Positions 1 through 7,100 of a stretch of 64,000 bases of DNA are shown here, piece by piece; position 1 is the first letter of the stretch, and every line of letters starts with the position of its first letter. A model generated the notes under the pieces. That model ran no database searches, was not told where the DNA came from, and worked only from the letters and a program-made list of their open reading frames with translations. The DNA is from Aquaticitalea lipolytica. Lineage in GTDB: Bacteria > Bacteroidota > Bacteroidia > Flavobacteriales > Flavobacteriaceae. A program made the translations under genes and the position numbers. Location: NCBI RefSeq assembly GCF_014641635.1, contig NZ_BMIC01000001.1, forward strand, positions 750,641 to 814,640, written 5' to 3'.

Positions 1-2
1 AT

Positions 3-59
3 TCTAAAAATTGTTTGTTTTCCTCTTCGGGGCTGGAATTCTTGTCTTTCTCGTCTCAT
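3..59 (-). CDS. possible start of a further gene, cut by window edge
   Basis: An ATG at 57-59 overlaps the stop codon of the coupling-protein gene by ATGA, and the frame stays open to the edge, giving 19 residues rich in Arg and Gln. The ATGA overlap is typical of translationally coupled genes, so this may be the next gene of the transfer operon. There is too little sequence to identify it. Confidence 0.25.
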   Translation of the reverse strand, partial: MRRERQEFQPRRGKQTIFR

Positions 60-1630
60 AATACGTTTTGTTTTAAATGGGTTAATTTGTGGCTTTCCTC
101 AATGACTTCTAATTCGCCATTTTGGTATTGCCTGTAATATTTAAAGGTCTTGCCCTGTCTATGGACATAGGCTTGAACCATAAAGTCATTTTCAGATCCT
201 CCAGTTTTTAATCTTGTGAAATCTGAAGGCTCAACGATATTGGTCAATATCTCTGACTTCCCTTGGCTACTACTATTTTTCTCGCCAAAAGTCTGCCCCT
301 CATTGTTTGTCCATTGCCAATTCTTTCCGATTAACTCAGAGGCATATTCATTCGTTTCTGGGTCGGAATTGGCCAAGAAAAACTTTGTCCCCAAGTTACC
401 AGCAAGAGCCTTGAACCTTGTTTTACCGATTTCACCACCACCCGCATTTAGATAAAAATTAGGTAGGTTTTGAGTAATATAAACCGTACAAGCCCTATAC
501 TCCCTCGCTATGGACTGAAATTGGATGTCATAGTCGGGATTGATAAAGTTTTGGAATTCATCTACCCAAAGACAAACTGGTCTACTGTTGTTGCTGATTT
601 TTCTACGCTGTATGGTACGTTGCCAAAGGTATTTCCAAAGCACCTGAGCATCACGACCTGTCTTATCGTAGACAAGTACTGGTAAATCAATGATGATGAT
701 TTTTCCTTTAAAGGTATCATCGGGTCTTACAGTAGTTTCACCTGAAAACAATTCTCTTAAAGGCTCTCTCATAAATCGATCACCAAACCCAAAGAACATT
801 TGTTCCACAATACTTCTCGTTTTCTCTGAAAGATTTATCCAGCTTTCCAAAAAGAAATCTTCTATATTCTGTAATCTTCTTTTGAGCTTTATATTTTCCG
901 GTGTATCGTCGGCTTTATCCAAATGAAAAGCAGTATGCTCAATCAAACGAAAACATTTGCTTGAGACCCGCCATTTTTCATTATGGATTTCTTGGTTGTT
1001 TCTTGGTGCTGACTGGATAATTTTATAAACATGCTCAAACTTTCTATTTTGTGTCAACAAACATAAGTCTACAGCATTGACAATTAGTTGTTGCAAGGTC
1101 GAATCCCAAAAAGCCTTATCGCTTTCTTGACTGTCTCTTGCACCAGATTTTATTACATTCATAAGAACATCAGCAATGTTGTGGGCAATAGCTTTACCCT
1201 TATCATTTCGCAACAACTCTTCTTCAAAGAAATTGAAGTAATGTCCTGAATTGGGTGAAAACACGATTAGGTCTTTTTCTCTTCCATATTGCCTGCAATA
1301 TTTTATCCATAGGTCTTTTTCATTTTCTTTAGCTGTTAGTACCAAAAAACCAAATCCATTTAGCATATAATGTCCTGCGATAAGATTTCCAACCGCCGAA
1401 GTTTTACCTGAACCCAAACCACCACTAACAAATATGCCATTTGAGGCATCCCTAACTTGAAAGAAATCTTCATTAGTCCATGACCAGAGTACTCTATCTA
1501 AATGATCATTTTGTTCTACCATTTTACTTGTTTTTAGACACAAGAGTCCCTGTTGGGGAAATATGCCATTACCCCAAGCATATGAATACTTAATGTCTTG
1601 TGATTTAAATTGTGAGATTAATAAAGACAC
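56..1630 (-). CDS. VirD4/TraG-like type IV coupling protein (conjugation ATPase)
   Basis: This is a hexameric DNA-pumping ATPase of the VirD4/TrwB class, which hands the relaxase-DNA complex to the conjugation channel. Walker A (GGLGSGKTSA) lies near residues 69-78 and Walker B (LWVDEFQNF) near residue 355, followed by the ITQN sensor motif. The usual N-terminal membrane segments are absent. The predicted start is GTG, and the same frame stays open upstream to about position 1717 without an ATG (it reads ...FLKDHLLDAED before the GTG). The gene may therefore have lost its original 5' end, near the repeat at 1705-1730. It probably works with the MobF relaxase at 7101-9809. No channel (VirB) genes are visible in the window. 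Confidence 0.85.
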   Translation of the reverse strand: MSLLISQFKSQDIKYSYAWGNGIFPQQGLLCLKTSKMVEQNDHLDRVLWSWTNEDFFQVRDASNGIFVSGGLGSGKTSAVGNLIAGHYMLNGFGFLVLTAKENEKDLWIKYCRQYGREKDLIVFSPNSGHYFNFFEEELLRNDKGKAIAHNIADVLMNVIKSGARDSQESDKAFWDSTLQQLIVNAVDLCLLTQNRKFEHVYKIIQSAPRNNQEIHNEKWRVSSKCFRLIEHTAFHLDKADDTPENIKLKRRLQNIEDFFLESWINLSEKTRSIVEQMFFGFGDRFMREPLRELFSGETTVRPDDTFKGKIIIIDLPVLVYDKTGRDAQVLWKYLWQRTIQRRKISNNSRPVCLWVDEFQNFINPDYDIQFQSIAREYRACTVYITQNLPNFYLNAGGGEIGKTRFKALAGNLGTKFFLANSDPETNEYASELIGKNWQWTNNEGQTFGEKNSSSQGKSEILTNIVEPSDFTRLKTGGSENDFMVQAYVHRQGKTFKYYRQYQNGELEVIEESHKLTHLKQNVL

Positions 1631-1704
1631 ATCTTCCGCGTCCAGTAGATGGTCTTTTAAAAACTTATTCCAAAGTGCGCAGTTTAGGATAAGTTCACTG
1701 ATTT

Positions 1705-1730
1705 TGCTCTCTAACCTTCAAAATTCAGTT
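1705..1730 (+). repeat. truncated copy of the origin-of-transfer-like sequence
   Basis: Fourteen bases (TGCTCTCTAACCTT) followed directly by twelve (CAAAATTCAGTT) match 7023-7036 and 7052-7063 exactly. The second copy, in front of the relaxase gene, carries 15 extra bases between the two blocks. The copy here lies at the 5' end of the coupling-protein reading frame. Confidence 0.6.
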
Positions 1731-2253
1731 TTTTTGATTCAAACTAACGTATAACCAATACTATAGATTTTTGTTTCTGTTAGCCCACTGAGTCTCTACT
1801 ATTTTTCGAGACTCACCTACTTTTTTTATAATAGTGTTATGACCATTATTAGTAAAAGTAGTTCCAGTGTTAATGTTCTTATAAGTTTTAGACATAACTT
1901 CTAGATTTAATTGTTAATATTCACCCCGATGACCTTCACCGTTATTAATTTTCATTCATTAAGAACAAAAAATAAGTTATTAATAAGTTATGTGAAGTGA
2001 AATAGGACTTATAGTAATGAACTAAGCATTTTAAAGATTCAATGGTGCTAGCTAAACACTATTTAAACGGCGGATGGTAAAAACAACAAACCAATCCCTT
2101 AAAATGCTTGTAGCTCATTACTTTCAAGCAAATATTGACCACTCCACAATCAATATACTTGTATTCTTCAGAAAAACTCTGAAAAAATAATATCATCAAT
2201 TCATGGATTCCATCAATTGAAATCCAAAATAACTATGGAGTGTTTATAAATGC

Positions 2254-2274
2254 ATTAATCGAAAAACGATTAAT
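2254..2274. promoter_or_regulatory. perfect inverted repeat ATTAATCG-N5-CGATTAAT
   Basis: The arms ATTAATCG and CGATTAAT pair perfectly around AAAAA. The site is 125 bases upstream of the gene at 2399 and next to a second inverted repeat. It is either an operator or a small hairpin. Confidence 0.4.
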
Positions 2275-2278
2275 AAAG

Positions 2279-2310
2279 TTGTAATTAATTGTGTGAAGTG
2301 GTAATTACAA
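2279..2310. promoter_or_regulatory. perfect inverted repeat TTGTAATTA-N14-TAATTACAA
   Basis: Nine-base arms flank a 14-base spacer that contains TGTGAAGTG. A dimeric regulator could bind here to control the gene at 2399. Confidence 0.4.
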
Positions 2311-2398
2311 TTCAAATGTAACAAATTATAGTTTATTTCCAAAATAATTCTAATTATTTTTATTAAATTGCTTTCAAATAAACTCTGTAAAACATAAC

Positions 2399-3184
2399 AT
2401 GGCAACAAAAGAAGTCATCCAGAACAATCATTTATCTATTAATATACATCATAGATTAGGCATTTGGCAAAGGGCTAAATCTTTTCTTGAATATATCTAT
2501 CAAAAGGCTGACTACATTTTGGATATCAGAAGAAAAATCACTCAAAAAGATATTTTAATTGCATTTTATGACAATAGAGAATATGGTGAAGCTTTTAGAG
2601 ATAAGTCTTTTGTTTATTTAACCGATTTTTATAAACTACTAACTGATACCTATGAACTAAAACAATGTAGAAAGGAGTTGCTAGTGGACAACGAAAAAGA
2701 AGATCTATCTTTTTTTGAATTTAACGAAGAGGAATTAATTGATGCTCGTAACCCTGAAGTTATTCACTTAGTTGCCTCAAACTGGATTGACAACAGAAAC
2801 ACTATTCAATTTACCAGCATATATCCTGTACTAGAGAACAAAGAATTACTTGATTTAATCACAGAATTAAAAATTCCGTTTTTGAGTCAAAAAGAACCGC
2901 ATTTATCAAAACTAGTGTGTTCAGCTATAAATCATGTTTCTAGTAATAAGGAATCCCTCAACCATGGTAACCCAAATATTGGAACTCAAATTTCAAATAC
3001 TGCTGATGATTTTGCTAAACAAATTGGACCAGTAATTGATAAAATGACCGAGAGCGGAATTAAGTCTTCAAGAAATCTAGCTAAAGAATTGAACAAAAAA
3101 AGAATCAAAACCCTTAGAGGTAAAAAATGGTCTCACACATCAGTTCTTAGAACGCACAAAAGGTGGCTTGAATTAAATAAATAG
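2399..3184 (+). CDS. hypothetical protein with a recombinase-like C-terminal helix-turn-helix
   Basis: I do not recognise the full 261-residue protein. The last 60 residues (AKELNKKRIKTLRGKKW then SVLR) resemble the Recombinase-domain and HTH tail of large serine recombinases, where the pattern is LN..GI.T..G..W....V. The serine catalytic domain is absent. The N-terminal 200 residues are charged, with no signal peptide or membrane segment. The gene stands alone behind a repeat-rich upstream region. A DNA-binding or replication-related role is possible but unproven. Confidence 0.7.
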   Translation: MATKEVIQNNHLSINIHHRLGIWQRAKSFLEYIYQKADYILDIRRKITQKDILIAFYDNREYGEAFRDKSFVYLTDFYKLLTDTYELKQCRKELLVDNEKEDLSFFEFNEEELIDARNPEVIHLVASNWIDNRNTIQFTSIYPVLENKELLDLITELKIPFLSQKEPHLSKLVCSAINHVSSNKESLNHGNPNIGTQISNTADDFAKQIGPVIDKMTESGIKSSRNLAKELNKKRIKTLRGKKWSHTSVLRTHKRWLELNK

Positions 3185-3494
3185 ATTAGGGAATTAAATG
3201 TAAAAAGTCATAAGCACTGCTTAGGGGAGATGTCTGATGTTAAAAAGCTGTGTTTATCGATAGAGGGTAGCACTGTATGAAAGCCATTTTACACCTTAGA
3301 AATAAGCCATTATCTGAAATTTGGAAAGTACCTTAAAGTCTATAAACAAATATTGGCATGGTACTAAAAAGCGAGCGAAGCGCTGCAAGCCCCAAAACTA
3401 CAAAACTAATACTATGAAATGTCTATGGGTTTGCTCAATAAAGAAAAGCCATCCAAATCTGAATGGCTTTAATCTTAAAAGCTATTAAATAGAG
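3185..3494. other. intergenic region between convergent genes
   Basis: No supported reading frame is present. The region holds the terminator at 3445-3470 and a short GC-richer patch (GCGAGCGAAGCGCTGC, about 3371-3386) in otherwise AT-rich DNA. I see nothing else in it. Confidence 0.5.
3445..3470 (-). terminator. rho-independent terminator of the DUF3768 gene
   Basis: The arms AAAGCCAT and ATGGCTTT form a perfect 8-bp stem. On the minus strand a T-rich stretch follows. It lies 25 bases past the stop codon of the gene at 3495-3857. Confidence 0.65.
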
Positions 3495-3857
3495 TTAATA
3501 TTCACTTGGTAGCATAACCGTCAAAACTCTTCGTGTTATATTGAGGTTACTAGGGTCTTCACTACCATATTCATAATTTGTGTCAAAGTAGTCAATCTTC
3601 CATAGAATATCCTGTTTGTTTTCATCCAAGGTAATGCGACCAAAGCTATGCTCATTATAAACATCCTCTTCAACCGAAAAATCATTATATTCCCAAAGTT
3701 TGATAAGCGTATCCAATTTTTGAAAATTGGTAAGATTCGCTACGCCTTGCGTCATGCAATATTTGCCCTTGACCTCAATGGTATCAGCTTCAAGCATTCC
3801 AATATGTTTTCTGAACATATCATTTTGCTCTGCTAATAATTTGGTGTTATAGTTCAT
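3495..3857 (-). CDS. DUF3768 family protein
   Basis: This 120-residue protein matches the DUF3768 pattern: an N-terminal AEQNDMFRKH helix, MTQGV, the central EHSFG block, WKIDYFD, GSEDP, and a closing TRRVLTVMLPSEY. The family is small, soluble, of unknown function, and is typically found on proteobacterial plasmids and integrative elements next to ArdC and relaxase genes, as here. A strong Shine-Dalgarno (AGGAAAGGAA) precedes the ATG, which is unusual for Bacteroidota. Its leader repeats the leader of the ardC-like gene. Confidence 0.8.
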   Translation of the reverse strand: MNYNTKLLAEQNDMFRKHIGMLEADTIEVKGKYCMTQGVANLTNFQKLDTLIKLWEYNDFSVEEDVYNEHSFGRITLDENKQDILWKIDYFDTNYEYGSEDPSNLNITRRVLTVMLPSEY

Positions 3858-3861
3858 TCCA

Positions 3862-3885
3862 TTTCCTTTCCTAAGAAGAATAAAG
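3862..3885 (-). repeat. 24-bp leader repeat, copy 1 (with Shine-Dalgarno)
   Basis: It matches 4811-4834 at 23 of 24 bases and sits immediately upstream of the DUF3768 start codon. It includes AGGAAAGGAAA on the coding strand. The two genes share one translation-initiation leader, by duplication or by common selection. Confidence 0.7.
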
Positions 3886-3896
3886 TGGTAGAATAT

Positions 3897-4805
3897 TTAC
3901 ATACTCAAAACTGGTTCTTTGTCATTTAGATATTTAACTGCTTTAGAAGCTTGGGCAGATGCTTTAAAAATATAAGTCTTGTTTTCCTTGAGAGATTTCA
4001 GCCAGCTCTTAATATAGATTGCATGATGCTCAGGTTGTATTTGCGTGATACCATGTTGTGCGCATAGAAATGCAGACCCTAATTCAGCAACGAGTTCTTC
4101 AAAAGCATATTTCTCCTTGATATCATCATTTTTGTTTTGCTCGCCAAAGCGATTTAAACGATGCTTTGCACCAGTCCAGTGTGTAAGCTCATGTAACAAA
4201 GTCGCATAGTAATTATCAGTTGCATTTGCCTGAGACGTATCTTGAAATAGAGTTTTCATCGGCATATTAATATAGTCATTGACCATATCATAATAGGCTT
4301 GACAGCCTCCATGTTTAACAACTGCATGAGTTTCCTCACAGAACAAGTCAAGGGCTTTTAGAGGTTTTACCTTATCAATCTGAACTTCTTCTATTTCGGG
4401 TTTATACCCTTCAATCTGATTGGCATTAAAAACATTATAAACCTTAAGCATCGGTATCTTTAGTTCTTCAATTTCAGAATTACTATTTTCTTTCGATTTG
4501 ATTAGGGTCTTATAAAAGATAATTTTGCTGGATTTTTCACCTTTTTTGACCGAGGCATCGATTGCATCCCATTGCTTAAAGGTTGCCCATTCATTGGATG
4601 TATAGCCTTTAGCCTGTTGATGTAACCATAGACTAAGAATATTTATTCCTTGATAGGGGTTTTCGGTTATTGGGTTTATTGGTAAACCCAAAGATGAGAG
4701 CTGACCAAACGGTGGTTGATAGTTTTCAATACTGACCTTATCCAATAGGTCAATGATCTGGTCTGTAATTTCTTGTTGAATATCTTTTTTTGAATATTTG
4801 GACAT
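3897..4805 (-). CDS. ardC: ArdC-like antirestriction protein with zincin domain
   Basis: ArdC proteins combine an N-terminal single-strand-DNA-binding domain with a C-terminal zinc metallopeptidase-like domain and protect incoming conjugative DNA from host restriction. Here the N-terminal part carries NPYQGINILSLWL and WATFKQWDAIDASVKKGEKS, both typical of the family. The zincin signature HELTHWTGAKHRLNR lies near residues 205-219, with a downstream YAFEELVAELGSAFLC helix supplying the third ligand. At 302 residues it is full length. A strong Shine-Dalgarno precedes the start. It fits a gene expressed early after entry into a new host. Confidence 0.85.
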   Translation of the reverse strand: MSKYSKKDIQQEITDQIIDLLDKVSIENYQPPFGQLSSLGLPINPITENPYQGINILSLWLHQQAKGYTSNEWATFKQWDAIDASVKKGEKSSKIIFYKTLIKSKENSNSEIEELKIPMLKVYNVFNANQIEGYKPEIEEVQIDKVKPLKALDLFCEETHAVVKHGGCQAYYDMVNDYINMPMKTLFQDTSQANATDNYYATLLHELTHWTGAKHRLNRFGEQNKNDDIKEKYAFEELVAELGSAFLCAQHGITQIQPEHHAIYIKSWLKSLKENKTYIFKASAQASKAVKYLNDKEPVLSM

Positions 4806-4810
4806 TAAAA

Positions 4811-4834
4811 TTTCCTTTCCTTAGAAGAATAAAG
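4811..4834 (-). repeat. 24-bp leader repeat, copy 2 (with Shine-Dalgarno)
   Basis: It lies just upstream of the ardC-like start codon and matches 3862-3885 at 23 of 24 positions. Its outer end runs into the GC-rich hairpin at 4831-4851. Confidence 0.7.
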
Positions 4835-4851
4835 GGGCAAAAAGCCCCTTT
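4831..4851 (-). terminator. GC-rich hairpin between two minus-strand genes
   Basis: AAAGGGGC and GCCCCTTT form a perfect 8-bp stem with a five-base loop, just past the stop codon of the gene at 4858-5259. It can act as a terminator or as an attenuator that lowers read-through into the ardC-like gene. Confidence 0.55.
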
Positions 4852-4857
4852 ATCGTT

Positions 4858-5259
4858 TTATGGCCGTGGCTGTCCATTAACGGCGGTTTTCTTCTGTGAA
4901 GCTTGTTTGTTTTCAATTACATCACGAGGTTTGTTTTCAAAAATCACTAAATCCCCAAGATTGACCTCGAAGCAGTTAGCTTCTTTTTCAGGTTTGATTT
5001 CTCCAAATTGAATGGATGCATCTTGTCCATAAATCTTGGTTTTAAGGAACAGTTGAAAACGTGGCTCGCCATTTTCAGCTTTAGGATTCTCCTTAATTTG
5101 AAGTTTTTCAGGGCTTAGGCTCATATAGCCTTTTTCAGGATTGTTCCAAATTGCAGAAAATCGCATATTTATAGGATTGCCGAATTGGTCACTCTTTACA
5201 TAGAGACCATGAGTAGGGCGGTCACCAGGCTTATCTTGTTTTGTGTTTTTAGTAGTCAT
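4858..5259 (-). CDS. small accessory protein of the transfer module, function unknown
   Basis: The ATG at 5257-5259 is chosen because AAGGAG lies seven bases before it. An upstream in-frame start at 5355 would run through a long palindrome and is less likely. The 133-residue product is hydrophilic (GDRPTHGLYVK, a central SAIWNNPEKGYMSLSPEKL, a Pro/Gln-rich end). It vaguely resembles the small DUF736-type proteins found beside ArdC and DUF3768 on proteobacterial elements, but I cannot assign it firmly. A 118-base palindrome precedes it. Confidence 0.65.
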   Translation of the reverse strand: MTTKNTKQDKPGDRPTHGLYVKSDQFGNPINMRFSAIWNNPEKGYMSLSPEKLQIKENPKAENGEPRFQLFLKTKIYGQDASIQFGEIKPEKEANCFEVNLGDLVIFENKPRDVIENKQASQKKTAVNGQPRP

Positions 5260-5283
5260 CTTTAAACTCCTTTTATTTAAAAT

Positions 5284-5401
5284 GAGATGATATGGCGAAA
5301 ACAACACCAAGGCAGAATTGATTGGCCCGTAACCACACGGTTTAGGTGCGGGCAAGTGAAGGGCTAATCAATGCGTTGGTGTTATCGCTGTATGTCATCT
5401 C
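5284..5401 (-). promoter_or_regulatory. 118-base imperfect palindrome (structured leader or DNA site)
   Basis: The outer arms GAGATGA and TCATCTC, middle arms ACACCAA and TTGGTGT, ATTGATTGGCCC against GGGCTAATCAAT, and inner CCCG/CGGG around AACC-ACAC-GGTT line up as one long hairpin with small bulges. It lies 25 bases upstream of the Shine-Dalgarno gene at 4858-5259. It may be a folded 5' leader RNA, or a DNA site used in transfer or recombination. I do not recognise a known RNA family. Confidence 0.55.
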
Positions 5402-5433
5402 AATCGATATAAGGGGATAACGAATGACTTTAA

Positions 5434-5440
5434 TACGCAC
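5434..5440 (-). promoter_or_regulatory. GTGCGTA motif, intergenic copy
   Basis: This is one of five intergenic copies of the heptamer in the island. It lies between the divergent-leader palindrome and the end of the DUF2971 gene. It may be an operator; its function is unknown. Confidence 0.3.
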
Positions 5441-5513
5441 AGATTGGAAAGCAGGAATGATTGCTTTATTAAAAAAGCCTGAGTGTCTGTTCTGCTAAAC
5501 CTATGCCTTAAAA

Positions 5514-6926
5514 TTATAAATTCAATTTAAAGCTTTCTATTTGTCCTGAGCCCTTAGAATAATAAGCTTGATAGAATTCAAAATCTTTACGGTTAATGGC
5601 TTTACACTTATTATTAATAATTTTAATTATTTCAAGTTTTGATGAATTGGGTGTTTTTATACCAAATGTGATCGACTCCAAGTCTTTGAAATCATATTTT
5701 AATTTTCTTTTTTCTTTTTTCGAATAGTCTGTTAAATCTCCATGAACAACCAACCTGTATTCATCCTCATATTCCCATTCTTTTAATTTTATAACCAAAC
5801 TTTTGTTAAAGTTATCCCAATAGTTTTTTCGCCACTTATCTTCTTCTTGCTTTGATTCTAGGTGTGAACCACAAACGCTTAAACTAAGGTTATCGTTTTT
5901 ATACCACAAAGCTTTGAGTTGATTCTTTGACAATCGTCCCAAAGACCTAAAAAAATCTATACTGACATGTTCATTATGATATTCTACTTTTTTGAAAGAA
6001 TGTGGTCTCATTCCTATTGTAGGTCCAGCACTACTATAACCATATTCTGTCTCTAAGTTGAGGGTTAGTTTTTCACCTTCATTAGTGGTTTTGTATTTCA
6101 AGCATACACCTTGATGATTATTTCCGTAATGACCCCACAAAGCAGAGTTCTTGTTATTTCTTAAAAATGATGCTGAGTACCAATCCGGATAGATTTCATT
6201 CTCTAGCTTTGATATAAATTTATTTGGAAATTCAGATATCAGAAAGAAAGCATTGGTTTTGATTTCTACATCTGAAAATGATAATTGAGCTTTCAAAGCA
6301 TTAGATTGTGCATAATGATTAAAGAAATCAAAAAGAGCAGTAGAAAGTTTCGGGTTAGCTTCTTCTTCAAGTTTATTGGTTAGTTCAGGTAAACTTCCTG
6401 ATTTTTTCATAGCGTTTTCAAATCTGTCTAGATTTTGATGAAATATTAATTTATCTATCAATCCATTTTTAAGGAAAATATGCGAAATGCTATTTAAGAC
6501 AAAAGGATGAATGATTTGTAAATAGGATAATAACTCAGATCTCCTGATGGGTTTTTTTCTTTTAGGAAAGCTAAGGATTAGGTTGTTGATAAACTTATTA
6601 GAAAATAATACCTGTATAATTTCTCTATTTAACTTTTCATCTTGAACTGAGTTAAAGTTAAATAATCCCCAAGATACTTTTATATCGCTCTCTGTTATCT
6701 CCTTGCTCTCATTTAAGATTACTGTTAGAGCAAAAATCCTTTGTAAACTTTTTGCATAGTTTATAAAAAGATTCCGCCAAACTATCTCATCACCTTGCCA
6801 AAAGACATCCCTTAATCCTTCCATTGGATCATTGAGCTCTTCAGGTGACGCAAAATAAATTTCTTGATTTTCTAATTCCTTATACTTACCCAACAGGCTT
6901 TCAATTGGTCTAAATCTATACATCAT
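5514..6926 (-). CDS. DUF2971 family protein
   Basis: The N-terminus (MYRFRPI, then IYFASPEELNDPMEG) and the central SALWGHYGNNHQGVCLKY block are diagnostic of DUF2971. Members are soluble and often lie in defence islands, but their biochemical role is not established. At 470 residues this copy is longer than most, with a helical insert between residues of about 60 and 240. It is AT-rich and monocistronic, reading away from the relaxase gene. I infer a cargo or defence role from its location only. Confidence 0.8.
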   Translation of the reverse strand: MMYRFRPIESLLGKYKELENQEIYFASPEELNDPMEGLRDVFWQGDEIVWRNLFINYAKSLQRIFALTVILNESKEITESDIKVSWGLFNFNSVQDEKLNREIIQVLFSNKFINNLILSFPKRKKPIRRSELLSYLQIIHPFVLNSISHIFLKNGLIDKLIFHQNLDRFENAMKKSGSLPELTNKLEEEANPKLSTALFDFFNHYAQSNALKAQLSFSDVEIKTNAFFLISEFPNKFISKLENEIYPDWYSASFLRNNKNSALWGHYGNNHQGVCLKYKTTNEGEKLTLNLETEYGYSSAGPTIGMRPHSFKKVEYHNEHVSIDFFRSLGRLSKNQLKALWYKNDNLSLSVCGSHLESKQEEDKWRKNYWDNFNKSLVIKLKEWEYEDEYRLVVHGDLTDYSKKEKRKLKYDFKDLESITFGIKTPNSSKLEIIKIINNKCKAINRKDFEFYQAYYSKGSGQIESFKLNL

Positions 6927-7022
6927 TATTTAAGTTAAAAATCATTGAACACTAATCCACAATCAAAAATACTTTAGTTTACAAAAAAAAGAGAAAGTAT
7001 TTCTTATCTTTACTTAACATTA

Positions 7023-7063
7023 TGCTCTCTAACCTTGTGCGTAGTCATATGCAAAATTCAGTT
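7023..7063 (+). other. oriT: candidate origin of transfer (nic-like sequence) before the relaxase gene
   Basis: The region directly upstream of the MobF relaxase contains GTGCGTAGTCATATGC (7037-7052). From memory this resembles the TrwC nick region of plasmid R388 (GTGCGTATTGTCT/ATAGC). The flanking blocks (7023-7036 and 7052-7063) recur at 1705-1730 without the 15 bases that hold the nic-like part. The hairpin usually found beside a MobF nick site is not evident, so this is a candidate only. Confidence 0.4.
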
Positions 7064-7100
7064 CTAAAAGACAAGTTTAATCTTTTAAGAATGAGAGTGC

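Larger units (their letters stand above)
1738..2398. other. intergenic region with inverted and direct repeats, no gene seen
   Basis: No convincing reading frame occurs in these 660 AT-rich bases. They hold two inverted repeats just before the gene at 2399 (listed separately) and two copies of TGTGAAGTG, at 1991-1999 and 2292-2300. It separates the divergent coupling-protein gene and the gene at 2399, so it probably holds promoters and regulator sites. A replication or partition site is also possible. Confidence 0.5.

Noticed and set aside
5260-5355. N-terminal extension of the gene at 4858-5259 to 5355
   Set aside because: The extension lies inside a long palindrome, and a strong AAGGAG sits just before the ATG at 5257-5259.
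5284-5401. Integron attC site
   Set aside because: The shape is attC-like, but no clear RYYYAAC/GTTRRRY core pair is present and no integron integrase occurs.
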